In this document: positions 41,661 through 53,700 of the stretch, one piece after another
How positions within the stretch are numbered: position 1 is the stretch's first letter
How the letters are laid out: each line of letters opens with the position of its first letter
Origin: Lumbricus rubellus
Taxonomy: Eukaryota > Annelida > Clitellata > Crassiclitellata > Lumbricidae
NCBI GenBank assembly: GCA_945859605.1
Contig: OX243814.1
Coordinates: forward strand, 35,141,452 to 35,205,451
DNA length: 64,000 nucleotides
Direction of reading: 5' to 3'
Notes under the pieces: model-generated
Told to the model about the DNA's origin: nothing
The model's database searches: none
Seen by the model: only the letters and a program-made list of their open reading frames with translations
Position numbers and translations under genes: made by a program

Positions 41661-41961
41661 ATTTCGAACCCATGGTCACTGGCCGGCATTGGTAGGCCAG
41701 GCTAATCTGCATACCGAGACCCACTCAGGGGAGTCTATAGAATCTTTACAGAACAATTCCTCGACCTAGCTTAGACAGCCTAGCAATCTAAAGCAGCTGC
41801 CAGTGCTTTCATGTGAACTTGGAGCAGATGCTGATTGGTCAGCGTCACGCCCACTAAATAGAGACGTGCTGACCAATCAGCTTGGTTTCTGGGGAAACTG
41901 AAAAAGGGCCAACTTGGCCTTTAAGCCTAGGATTTTGGACTTCCCTGTCCAATTTCGGGTC

Positions 41962-42092
41962 AGATTCATTCATTCATTCATTCATTCTTTCATTCATTCA
42001 TTTATTCATTCATTCATTCATTCATTTATTTATTCATTCATTCATTCATTCATTCAATTTATTCATTCATTCATTCAATTCATTCCTTCATT
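41962..42092. repeat. (ATTC)n microsatellite
   Basis: About 125 bp of CATT units, followed by a SINE-type tail fragment (tatttatatagcagctcttaag, about 42098-42120). Confidence 0.92.
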
Positions 42093-42149
42093 AATTCAAG
42101 TATTTATATAGCAGCTCTTAAGAAAACTACTCAGAGATTCGATTAGCCC

Positions 42150-44033
42150 AACCCTCTGATATCCGTGCTCTGCTGCACTATTAGCGTTTGATAGACGATT
42201 ACTGATAACCTGGCTAAATAAAAACTGCCGTACATATAACCTTGAAGTTCAGTTGCTGAAATTCTCCTCTGTCTTCTATGTCTCCCTGTACATTCCTCTG
42301 GCATCTTCTACGGATCTTATCTCAATTATATCTCACATGTATCATCTCAGTATACTTTTTCTTCAACCTCTGTTCTATGTTCTCCCTCGCAATCGCACTC
42401 GGGCCAACAACGAATGGCTCAGGCCAACCCAACACGATGCAGCGCTCCGCAATAAGCTTATGCCCTACACTTTTAGCTTCTGGATCTCGCCTAGAAATGT
42501 GGAGTTAGCAATGCGATCGCGATTGTGAAATTCATACCAAAGAATGACACACGAGCAGACGATTTCTAAGATGTCTTGTATTAGGTATAGGACTATAATA
42601 ATTAGGCCTATATTATTGACAAAAGCATATTAAGAGCATGCAGGTTCATTTTCGTCTTTAACAAGCGGGCGCCTCTATGAGTTACATCAACTGCACTGGA
42701 GGCTGCTACTTAGTAGGCTACTTACAGCGATTCCTATTTATCGTGTCTTTAAATGGATGCCCCTAAAACCCAAATCTGGTTGACAATAACAATGTATTGA
42801 CGCCTCTAAGCCAAGAACTCTTTATGCACATGACCGATCGGCTAATACAGAATCCTGGCCTCCAAACCGTGATCATCAACTGAACAGAGAAAATTTAGTC
42901 TGTTTCTGAGCTGAGACTGCCCTTCAGATTGCCCCTCAAGCTGTCCATCGCTGCCTCGGTAGGCCGTGCGTCCCAACTGTCCCATGCTATTTTACTGAAC
43001 GGAGGAGATCGCTGTATAATTATAGGGCCTAACTATTGAGAGCGGACGTCGTTTTCTTCTATTGCAATCAACAGATGGCGAACAGACATGTTGACATTGT
43101 CGCGTGTGTTAATTCTTATCTCAAGATGGAAACAAAAATTGTATACAGTGGAAAACAAAACAGTCACGGTAGAAACTGCACGAGCAGATAAGGTTCATAA
43201 TCCAGAATTGACCCAGGACTGTACTGGCAAATTTTTAGGTCAAGGTGAGTACACGCTGACAGAGAAAAAACCGACTTTTTTGCCGAAATTTCGGATAACC
43301 TTTTTTCTTTTCCAAATCTTGTGAAAATGTGAACAATTTTCCCGTCCGAAAAACCTGATGATCTTTTTTATGTCATTTGCTCCGAATTTCATGAAAATAC
43401 ACCCAAATACTTTTCCTGGGTGGTGAGTATATGCTGTATACCCGCATGTAGGCTACCCTTGTTTTCGGAGGTGAGTAGGCCTATACTCTGCCGTTTTCCC
43501 CTGGAGGTCAGAGTATATGCTGTATACCCCCGTATATTCTTGATTACAATCCTGCCTATACCCCTTCACTATATAATAGTACCTGTTTGAGCCTTTTCCG
43601 GTCTAACTATGATAATACTAAAGTTAGTTGGAGTTAAAAGCAACCGTATAAACACCTTGATCCTATAAAAAAAATTATAGCGACTATCATTCTTATCTAC
43701 GAGTGATTTGAGTATCAGCATAATTATCAAAATCTGATATAATTATGTGTGTATAGTGCACGAATGTATACAACTATACATGCATAGCCCTATATCCCCA
43801 CCCATTAAGATTTAACGCATATACATAGATGCATACAATCGCACATATATACACGCATACACGCATAAACGCACACATGCATACATACATGGTATACATA
43901 CATGATATACAACATACATACATACATGCATACATACATGTGTATTTATGTGTACTTACATGCGTACATACAAATTGTGCATACACATATAAACACTTAC
44001 ACACGTATATTATATTCACACACAAATGTCAAA
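42150..44033. other. Unassigned intergenic DNA
   Basis: No gene was recognised. The 43800-44030 part is rich in CATA/CATG tetranucleotides. Confidence 0.5.
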
Positions 44034-44537
44034 TCTATATAAATAAAAATGAACTTTCCAATATTTCGTAACATTACCACGCTGAAAGTTACGCATCGAT
44101 TGTTTTGAAAATTTTACAACACCTTCCATTCCTATACAACCGTGTGTTAAGATTTTTCACCCGAAAAAATCCAACCTTTTCCACAAAAAGTGAACTTTGC
44201 AATCCGTTCGTCCGCCATTTGCAAATTCAACACGTCCCACACGGCTGCCAGATTTCATAAACGCGGTCTCCAAACACAGCAGACGAAACATCAATGAGGT
44301 CGCGTGCTATGACGTCATAAGCGAGTCGCGATTAATTTACCAAAGAGGCCGCTTTTAGGCCTTTTCCCAAAGCGGCCTTTGGGCTTGGAATGGACGGTGC
44401 GACGGAGGAAAGGAGCGGAGGGAGCGGGACGAAGACGGTGGGGAGGGAGCGGAGGGGGAGGGGGAGGTGAAGGTCAAGGGGAGGGGAGGGGAGGGGAGGG
44501 GGAGGGGGAGGGCGTGGCCGTGGCCGGGTTCAGCTAG
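44034..44537 (+). mobile_element. Non-autonomous Helitron (504 bp)
   Basis: It starts TCTATATAAATAAAAATG after an A and ends GGTTCAGCTAG before a T. This fits Helitron rules: insertion between A and T, 5' TC, 3' CTAG. A short GC-rich inverted motif (GGCCGTGGCC) lies just before the end, where Helitrons carry a hairpin. The last 130 bp are a GGGGA-rich purine tract. No Rep/helicase is encoded. A related start is at 46604. Confidence 0.8.
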
Positions 44538-44954
44538 TTACTTATAAAAATGTACACACAGCATATAGAACATTTGCATACATGCATACACGCGTACGTC
44601 GCGTAGGCTACGTATACATGGCCTATATAAATACGCTGTGATTAAATACATAAAATATACACACATGACAATATACATAGGCCTACTTATAATGTTACAC
44701 ACGCATCAACTGCAGACATACATGTACGTACATACAGCACCTACACATGCGTACACAGAAACTTTGAATGTGCCTTAAGGGTCAGATAAAGCACATTGCA
44801 TGTATTGTATATACATGTATATATCATTATCTAAACTATATATATATATATGTACATGTACATGTATATAATATTATAATATATAGGCTATACACTGTAT
44901 ATTATTCGAGTGTTGCTTATGTTGGGAGAGGCTACGTTTAGTTTAACTTCAATG

Positions 44955-45745
44955 TACACTGTGTCCGGATGAAAAGTAGTACACAACTAAAAGTGTCATA
45001 ACGCGGTCAAAACTTTTAGGATTTGTCTGACATTTTTAACACAGCAACAGTGACCATATTTACACGAGATCCTAAAGCCGCTTAGAAATATTCGCGAGTT
45101 TGTCAAACTTATGAGCGTTTGCGTAGGAGCACCGAAAAATTGAACTTTCCAACATGGACAACCTGAAAGGAGGTGAAATTCAGCTATAGGGCCTACTTTA
45201 AAATGTTCTCCTTGTTCACGAACACACTACCGTAGACGTAGTGGACTAATAGCTGTCCCTGGAGACACTCGGCTTCATATCCCGCAGCTGTGGTCGTCCA
45301 GCAGTCCAGACTTTGATCCGGAGTACATGTACTGAGGAGCGCGTTTTTCGTTCACGCGTTTTCATGACATCGATAACCGTAGGGCGTAGGGCGCGTCTGT
45401 TTGAAGATTGGCAGTCGTTTAACCAGGTGATCATCGACAGGACCATCAAACAGTAGCGTCTAAGTCCACGGTCGTGTATACGTGAACAAGGTGGACAATT
45501 TGAACACCATATTTAGCTGAATTTCACTTCTTTTCAGGTTTTCCATGTTGGAAAGTTCAATTTCTCGGTGCTCCAATGCAAACGCTCATAAATTTGACAA
45601 ACTCACGAATATTTCTAATCGGTTTTAGGATCTCGTGCACATATGGTCACTGTTGCTGTATTAAACATTCCAGACAAATCCTAACAGTTTTGACCGGGTT
45701 ATGACACTTTTAGTTGTGTACTACTTTTCATCCGGACACAGTGTA
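44955..45745 (+). mobile_element. Tc1/mariner-type relic with 229-bp inverted ends
   Basis: Flanked by TA. The inverted ends (44957-45185, 45517-45743) start CACTGTGTCCGGATGAAAAG. Between them the plus strand reads LHIPQLWSSSSPDFDPEYMY then a stop, which corresponds to the W.P.SPDLNP.D block at the C-terminal end of Tc1/mariner transposases. The catalytic core is gone. Short palindrome-derived hairpins of this type are usually immobile on their own. Confidence 0.82.
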
Positions 45746-45794
45746 GATATGAAAATAATATGGCACGTGAAATAGAAGGGCAGATAGGTTGAAG

Positions 45795-45885
45795 AGAGGA
45801 GGAGGAGAGATGGAGGGAGAGATGGAGGGAGAGATGGAGGGAGAGATGGAGGGAGAGATGGAGGGAGAGATGGAGGGAGGTAGGA
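45795..45885 (+). repeat. 12-bp minisatellite (GAGATGGAGGGA)n
   Basis: About seven perfect units. The Glu/Gly/Met and Ser/Leu/Pro open frames here are artefacts. Confidence 0.95.
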
Positions 45886-46080
45886 GATGTGAAAGATCTG
45901 CCGAAAGACGAAGAAGCCGGATAAAAGAAGTCCATTCACCGAACGCACCCACCGTGACATCGTCTCAGCCCAACGTATAACGCATTGACTACAGGAGACG
46001 CCACGACACGCTCCCACCAAGTGATATACGAAGGACCATAACGGCCAGGTTTGCATAGAAATGCATGGCGTTTTGCTGTT

Positions 46081-46155
46081 TAACGACACTGCGATAATTA
46101 TCAGAGATCATTAGTGTCGCCCTCCTCCTTTGTCCAGGTTTTGGACTGGCGCTAT
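46081..46155 (-). repeat. Dispersed repeat family R, copy 2 (minus strand)
   Basis: On the minus strand: GCCAGTCCAAAACCTGGACA, AAGGAGGAGGGCGACACTAA, TGATCTCTGATA and GCAGTGTCGTTA. Same order as the copies at 35921, 52041 and 52202. Confidence 0.75.
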
Positions 46156-46603
46156 CAGAGTGCGAATACTGGCGGAGTTCATTAAAATGCATGCATACAT
46201 GTGTCCACGAATACGGACTGTCAGTCTTTGCAATTGGGTGACACTTGCATTTATGCATCTGGACATTTCTATAGCGCCTGTCAATGGCAACTCCACGTAC
46301 AGTACAAGACAAACTGAAGTATCGCAATCGCAAACTCCGTATTTCCTTGAAAGGGCACCAGCTTATTCACGAAGTCGAAACAGAGACGCATAAGTAGAAG
46401 GTTCAAAAACGTGCATGAGGATGCATTTGCTTAAACCATCAGGTTATAAATGGGTGGATATCACCCCTACGTTCTTAGTTTACCAACTATCGTATTCATT
46501 AATCTTTCTGGAAAAGAAACAAACTATGCCATTCTGTAGAGAGATAATGTATGGCTATATTTGCATGCTTACAAATATTTCTTTCGAAAACTGAAATAGA
46601 TCA

Positions 46604-46973
46604 TCTATATATATAAAAATGTAACCGCGTTTGGCACGGCTTCAAAGATCTCCGAACTTTCTTCATTGATTGCTTTCGAAACTTCACCAAAACGTTTAGT
46701 TCCAACACGGCCAGGTTTGCAGAATGCTTTTTGGGAAAAAGCGCAATGTTTTAAACAAAAAAAGCAACTTTGCAAATTCTACCGTTTTCAACACATAGCC
46801 TACGCGCGTCAATAAGCATTGCATACCAATTCGGGCAGGTTTGTGCCGTAAATTTCTTTAGCGCATTTCATTACGGCCTTCGCATTTCATTATGGCCTTC
46901 TTGCTAAAGCGTTTTATGGAGGCGATGGAGCGGGACGAACAGGGAGGAGAGAGATGGGGGATGCAGGGAGGCC
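46604..46973 (+). mobile_element. Helitron fragment, 5' part
   Basis: It starts TCTATATATATAAAAATG after an A, the same start type as the element at 44034. It runs to ggaggcgatggagcgggacg, which matches the sequence before the purine tract in that element (ggagcgggacgaagacgg). No CTAG end was found after the following repeat array. Confidence 0.65.
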
Positions 46974-47622
46974 GAGGGGGAGGGGGAGGGGAAGGGGAGG
47001 GGGAGAGGGAGCGCGAGGGGGAGGGGGAAGGGGAGGGAAAGGGGGAGGGATAAAAGGAAGAGGGGGAGGGGGAGGGATAAAAGGGGGAGGGGGAGGGGGA
47101 GGGGGAGGGGGAGGGGGAGGGGAGGGGGAGGGGGAGGGGGAGGGGGAGGGAGAGGGGGAGGGGGAGGGGGAGGGGGAGGGGGAGGGGGAGGGGGAGGGGG
47201 AGGGGGAGGGGGAGGGGGAGGGGGAGGGGGAGGGGGAGGGGGAGGGGGAGGGGGAGGGGGAGGGGGAGGGGGAGGGGGAGGGGGAGGGGGAGGGGGAGGG
47301 GGAGGGGGAGGGGGAGGGGGAGGGGGAGGGGGAGGGGGAGGGGGAGGGGGAGGGGGAGGGGGAGGGGGAGGGGGAGGGGGAGGGGGAGGGGGAGGGGGAG
47401 GGGGAGGGGGAGGGGGAGGAGGAGGGGGAGGGGGAGGGGGAGGGGGAGGGGGAGGGGGAGGGGGAGGGGGAGGGGGAGGGGGAGGGGGAGGGGGAGGGGG
47501 AGGGGGAGGGGGAGGGGGGGGGGGAGGGGGGGGGGGGGGGGGGGGGGGAGGGGGAGGGGGAGGGGGAGGGGGGGGGGGAGGGGAGGGGGAGGGGAGGGGG
47601 AGAAGAAGGGGGAGGGGGAGTT
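46974..47622 (+). repeat. (GGGGGA)n array of about 650 bp
   Basis: A hexanucleotide purine array with few interruptions and two poly-G runs near 47515-47575. It continues the Helitron fragment at 46604 and matches in position the GGGGA tract of the complete Helitron. G-quadruplex or triplex formation is expected. All long Glu-Gly, Pro-Leu and Pro-Ser open frames over it are artefacts. Confidence 0.95.
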
Positions 47623-47765
47623 AGGAAAATGGTTGATGTGTGCATCACAACGCAAACCGATGTGTCTGCAAAACGTCTACCAGCAACTAAAGAACTAATA
47701 ATAATGAGCTGAAAACAGATAGACCTATTGAAGATGAATTGAGAAACGCTAAAATAAGTGAAGAT

Positions 47766-48131
47766 CAAATCAAATCAAATCAAATCAAATCATTTTATTT
47801 TGTAACCAAACAATCTTTTACAATTATGCAGTTACAAATCACATTTTCAAATTAGAATGGCCACAAGGATGGGCCCTGAAGGGATCACTGACCCCGCTGA
47901 TAGGGACACCTACGTACATGTGAAACGAAAAGATGAAACGGCCGACAATTGCTACTAACAAGAAGTGAATGATTACAACTACTTCTGGTATCTTAACTAA
48001 ACCAGACAATGTAAACTCTTAACTACATAAGAAGAAAAAAAAGTTAAAGAGTCAACAAGTGCAAGACATGTGTGTGTGTGTGTGTGTGTGCGTGTGTGTG
48101 GCGTTAATACATGGACCAACACATTGTTACA
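47766..48131 (-). mobile_element. LINE 3' UTR with (GATTT)n tail
   Basis: This follows the stop codon of the LINE frame on the minus strand and ends in ATTTTATTTTG-complement and five GATTT units (47766-47795). Short-repeat tails are typical of several non-LTR clades. A (TG)n tract lies at 48069-48100. Confidence 0.75.
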
Positions 48132-48812
48132 TCATAACACAATGTTGCCATTATTGACAAGGTGAGAGCGAAACTTTTTCTTAAACAATGATAGTGATGG
48201 AGATTGCCTAACTTCTTGAGGGATTTTATTCCAGATTGAAGGACCAGTGGCTCTAATACAGAAAAGACGGGTATTTGTGCGAGCAAAGATGCATCTGTAA
48301 TTTGACGAGTTTCTTGTTGAATGAGAATGGATCTGAGAAGCAAGATTAAAGAATCCCTTGAAAACAGGAGGGAGCAAACCGTGGTCAAAGCGATACATAA
48401 ATTCTCCTGATTGATAGAGTTGAATCTGCTCAAATTTTAATATGTTAAAATCACAAAATAAGGGGTTGGTATGCGATAAATATGTAGTACCAGCCACTTT
48501 TCGAATGACCCTTTTTTGGAGTATTATCAGTCTATGCAGTCTAGTAGTGTAGTTAGATGCCCATATTAGATTACAGTATGCTAAGTATGGATACACAAGC
48601 GAATAATATAGTTTTACACGGATAGAGGAAGGTAGTAGGTATGCAGTACGTGCTATTATCCCAGTATTTTTAGCAATTTTTGAGGAAATACATTTTATAT
48701 GATCTATCCATGTTAAATGTTGATCCACATAGACTCCCAGAAATTTTGTGGACTCTACCCTAGAGAGATTGGATCCATTAAAGATGACAGTGATGAAGAC
48801 TTTGCACCAGGG
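48132..48812 (-). pseudogene. LINE reverse transcriptase, C-terminal part (5'-truncated)
   Basis: An open frame of about 225 codons on the minus strand includes KFLGVYVDQHLTWIDHI, the block that follows the polymerase core in CR1/Jockey/L2-type enzymes (KFLGV.ID..L.W..HI). Then come RVKLYYSLVYPYLAYCNLIW, LQKRVIRKV and SLFKKKFRSHLV near the end, all normal for the C-terminus. The catalytic domain and endonuclease are absent, so it is a dead 5'-truncated copy. It is a different LINE from the one whose tail is shared with the SINEs. Confidence 0.88.
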
Positions 48813-49034
48813 TAATTTATAAAAGGACTAGTTTGCAGTCTGCCTCAGTACACTGCGTCAGCTATAAACCACCCGGTCATCGCGTTAACAAAGTCACGTG
48901 ACCCAAAAGTCCCTTTTGTGCCTCCGTATAATACTATAAGTCCCATGGCCGCTTTAGCTTCTGTATGTTGTTGTGTATACGTGCTCTTCAGTCTTCAGTC
49001 ACTCAAAAGACGACGATGAGGAGGGAGGGATATG

Positions 49035-49036
<2 letters not shown>

Positions 49037-49077
<41 letters not shown>
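49037..49077. repeat. (GA)n microsatellite
   Basis: About 40 bp of GA. An AT-only tract follows at 49322-49372. Confidence 0.95.
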
Positions 49078-49079
<2 letters not shown>

Positions 49080-49389
49080 TATCTAATAATAATGACTTAC
49101 AATTGCACCTGTAGTACCCTGTACAGTGTAGGCCTACACGTGTATACGAAGAAAAAGAAGAAAACTGCCAAACAGTTGTGGAGAGAAAGATAGTGTGAGA
49201 GGGACAGGCAAACAGACACACAGACATACAGACACACAGAACGAGATAGAGCGATATTATTATACATTTATGATACCTGGTATATTATATAATATAGACA
49301 ATATTATACATACATAATTTCATATATATATATATAATATAATATATATATAATTATATATATATATATATTCACTTAACCGTCGGGTC

Positions 49390-50222
49390 AATCATGCAAA
49401 GATTCCATAACCGTTTGAAAGAGGTATAAATATTTCTGACGTCATATAGGCTATCATAGCTGCCCAGCATCGTCGTTGGTGCTGTGCTGTGCTGTGCTCT
49501 CAGCCCACGGCTGCCGTGACGAATAGGGCCAATGGCATTGTTCAGTTCAAGTTACGACCAGCCCTAGAGAGACAAGGACAGAGACACAGAAAGAGACAAA
49601 CACAGAGAGAAATAGGCCAGCGCATGATGTGGATGTTACCGCCGTCTTTAGGTTTGAGTGTAGGCCCCTGTGCTTTTCGCACTGCACCTGCTTTAGGCAG
49701 TTTTCGTCTCTATACGTTTAGGCAGACCATCGCCTATGAGATGATAGGGCATATCTGCACAAAGGCGAAAACACAATATTGTTGTAGGTTGAACTCAGCG
49801 AAATAAACTTTGTTCAAAGGTTTCTCTATGTAAGGCATACAAAACGCTTCTAAGTAAAGACCTTTTAGCATCGTCACGAGTTGAATTGACCAATCTGGAC
49901 GATTTGGAATCTGGAATTTTGTCGATCTAGACTGTTTCTTGGTTTATATTTCGTTGGTGACAACGCGGAATAGTCTCTGAAACTGAAAAAGAAAATAAGA
50001 ATCATGGCGTAGAGTGGATCTCTAATATTATCTGGATTTCTTATTTCTGCGTGGATAAATATAAGTCAGAGCAGATCCGGAATATTCCAATCATTGCGGA
50101 TCTGGCTGGATCTAATCTGAAATTCTAATCTGGAGCCGTCTGGAATCGTCGAGCAGCGTGGGAGTGGTGGTGGAGGAGGGAGAAGAGGTGGTGGAGGTGG
50201 TAAAGGGATTATTGGGGGAGGA
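49390..50222. other. 5' region of the CCDC177-like gene
   Basis: It contains the presumed 5' UTR and promoter. The coding frame is closed upstream by an in-frame TGA at 50118, and no ATG lies between that stop and 50223. Confidence 0.5.
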
Positions 50223-50761
50223 ATGGTGGTGGATCAGCAACAGGACAGTGGCGTCTGTCTTTCGACGGAACCCGGAAGTCCAGCAAGCGATGCTCCTCCA
50301 GTCGTGCTGCGTTCTTCCGTGAGAGAGGGTGGATCGGCACAGCGAGGCAGACTGTCTCGGTTGGTCGATGGGTTGGAAAGGCTGAGGGCTTCGTACAGGG
50401 AGATGGAGGAAGGAGACGGAGGAGGAATAGGAATAGGAACAGGAAAAGGAGGAGAGGGAAAAACTGGAGAGGCATCAAGGGAGGGAGATGAGAAGTCTGA
50501 AGGGGAGACGGAGGTGAGGGGATCGCGTCTGGCGGAGACGATGCCGGATCTATCTGAGAGAAGGGGAGAGGAGAATGGGGAGAGAAGGAGAGAGGAGAAT
50601 GGGGAGAGAAGGGGAGAGGAGAATGGGGAGGAGGGAAGGGATGAGAATGAGCGGAGGGTGGAAAGCGAGGGAAAAGGAACGACTGGCGTTAGATGTCACC
50701 ACCATCTACTGATGACGTCAGACGATAATGAAAACGAGGCTAGCGTCTGTCAAATCTGCAG
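50223..50761 (+). CDS. CCDC177-like: CCDC177-like exon 1 (residues 1-180)
   Basis: The first in-frame ATG after a TGA at 50118. It encodes a Ser/Pro/Val-rich start, a predicted helix (GRLSRLVDGLERLRASYREM), a Gly/Glu-rich tract, and a coding minisatellite at 50567-50635 (EENGERR-type repeats, three copies). The donor is TGCAG|gtaacc, phase 2. Confidence 0.82.
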
Positions 50762-53700
50762 GTAACCTACTTGTATAAGCTTATGAACACCTGTGAAAAT
50801 GTCATCATCAATGTTGCACCTATATCCATGGCAATGAACAATTCATTTGTATAAACATTTTGTATTGCATAATAAACTGCATTGCATTTCTATTCATTTT
50901 CTATTCCGCTTAGGAAGGGGATAGCCACTTATCGAAGGCGCTAGATGTCTATGTATCACAGTATCACATCGTAAGCCGAATTTACGAGGCTCCCCTATAA
51001 GAGCTGAATCAGGGTATAGACAGTCCATGCAGTCACAGGAGCTTAGTGGAAAAACGAGAGCTGTCTGACAGAGATGGTAGGGTCTGGTGGGCATTGTTCG
51101 TTGCTGGACAATCATACGAAGAAGCTACGGTAATAGGAATAAAGGCAGGATGCTTTGAGAAGTATTGCTTCCATCTGGATTGAATTCCATTCTCAGAAAT
51201 GACAAAGGAATAATATTAGAGTTGGTGAGATCGTGTGCAAAAGCAAGACGCTTCTGCTGGCTTTATTTGAAGCAGGTCAGTCCTTGTGATGGCGTGACAC
51301 ACATATGAAGATGTCAATCTATTTGTGATATATCAATGGTTTGGCATGTACACCGTTCATTATAAAGCTATATGTATATAAGTAAGTAATTAAGTAAATA
51401 GGTAAGTTAGTATGTATGTAAGTAAGACTTAGTGTGTTCTTTAATGTGAAGCACCAGCAAACCGACAGCATTGCATATGAAAGCTTAATACTCTCAAACA
51501 TATATAAATATTTATGTAGGCCTATATATATTCATGTATATATATAGATATATATATATATATATTGCTCATAATTATTATATACACTGAGAAAACGCTC
51601 GGCCTAAGTGTCGGCCTCCAGTAAGAAATGAAGGACCATTGAGAGGACAAGATGTTTGCTCGCCTACTCAGTCTGATCCTCTCCTCATCCAAAGGATTGG
51701 CACAGACTCAGACACAAACACTCTTTGGCCTGACCCTACTTAACCCTTTTACCCCAGATTAGAGGCCCTTCTACGTACACCTTTTGATAAGCGACTGCAG
51801 ATGTGCAGTGTGTATTGGTTTCTATGCAAACTAATGTGTGTGTCTAAGCACTTCTTATTTGGGGATGTTATCCTTGTAAGCAGGACGCCAGATTCACCTC
51901 AAGCACCATGGATGGTTGAAAGGCTTTACCTTTGTGTCATGGGCTCACGTCAAAGCCTCATCTCCATGCAGAATAACATGTGGCGCGTGGTCCTATATAA
52001 TCTGCTAAGAGAAGCCTGTCAACTCGCCACAGGTTGTTCCCTGCCAGTGCCAGTCCCAAGCGTGGATAAAGGAGGAGGGTGACTCTAATCATCTTTGATA
52101 TGGCAGTGTCGTTAAACATGTAACAAGTCTGAGTTTGGCCGCATTTAGCTACATGTAGATCCTGGTACTCGGGGATTCAAACTCCGCCATTACTCTTACT
52201 TTGGCAGTGCCAGTCCCAAGCATGGATAAAGAAGGACGGTGACTCTAATCATCTTTGACATGACACTGTGTCGTTGAACAGCAACAGGCCCCAGGGCCAC
52301 ATTTCGGCTAATGACGGCCCGGTGCTGCGATTACCCTCTGACAACCCACTTGTCAACAACACATAGCCTTCATTTGCAACTGCGGACCCCTCAAAACTGC
52401 GTGGCAGGGCGCTGCAGCACCCTTTGCACCAACCTAAATGTGGCCCTGCTGGTACTCCATCTGATCCATGGGTGTAGGTTGCTCCTGAGTTACTTCCGGC
52501 AATAGACGGAAACCCGGTTAGCTGGCCACATTCGGCCTTAATTAACACGAGAACAGGAAAGGCCTGGGAAGGAATAATCCATGTACCAACTCCATCTGAT
52601 CATCTATCACTTGAGCCCTCAGCCAAGACAACAGTTACTTCCCGTTAAAAACACACTTTTCCCCCACATATATCGCTGGTATACTTAAATGGTCTTTACC
52701 TCATTGTGCCATCCAGAAGTGGTACCTGAATGGAAGCACAAATCCACCTGTCCAATTGCAAAGCAGATAAAGAAGAGAGGAATTTTCTGACTCACAACTC
52801 ACACTGACCTCTTGAGAATTCAATTAGCAATCGCTTGTACATGTATGTTGAGGCTTGAACTCTATTGCTGCCTTTACCGTTACGTCTCTGCATGCGGCGC
52901 ACCGGCCTCGCAAAATTAACCCTGACTCATAGCGCTATATAACTGTCGATACTCTCTAGATATACATTACATTGCTAATATTTCATTACTGAATCACTAG
53001 CATCATTAGAAGTCACCACTAGTATCATTAGTATTCACTGTGCATGCGTAGCTATCGTTGTCTGGAGGTTGGGTATACCATCGTAGATGATGAGTGATAA
53101 GTGGAACCATGTTCAGTGTCCTATGGTCGCAATATTAAATGCCTATTCAGCAACTGCGGGTAGTATCATGCACTGTCTGTCCTTCTGACATGTATGTCTG
53201 TCTGCCTCTTCACCTATCTGTCTGTCTGTCTGACTGCATGCCCATCTGTTTGTATATCTTTCTGTCTCTCTGTGTCCTATGGTCGCTATATTAATTAAAT
53301 GCCTATTCAGCAACTGCGGGTACTGTCATGCACTGTCTGTATGTCTGTCTGCATGTTCACCTGTCTGTCTGTCTTTCTGACTGCATGCCTATCTGTTTGT
53401 ATATCTTTCTGTCTGTCTCTTTGTTCATTTGTCTGCCTTTTAGCCTGTCTGTCAGTCTGTGTGTCTGTGTGTCTGTCTGTGTGTCTGTCTGTCTGATTGC
53501 ATACCCATCTGTTTGTATATTTTTCTGTTTGTCTCTCTGTTTATCTGTTTGCCTATTAGCCTGTCAATCTTTCTGTTTTGCTTGCTGTCTATCTGCATGT
53601 CTGTCTGTCTCTTTGTCTGTCTATCTATCCTTCTGTCTGCTGTCTGTCTGCTTGTCTGTCTGTCTTTCCTTCTGTCTGCTGTCTGTTTGTGTCTGTCTGT

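Noticed and set aside
41640..41720. tRNA-like B box (GGTTCGAAATC on the minus strand) as a tRNA or SINE head
   Set aside because: No matching A box or cloverleaf could be drawn and no related copy was seen.
46858..47768. Long open frames of Glu-Gly, Pro-Leu and Pro-Ser repeats
   Set aside because: They are the three readings of a GGGGGA array on both strands; no splice sites, start context or non-repeat domain.
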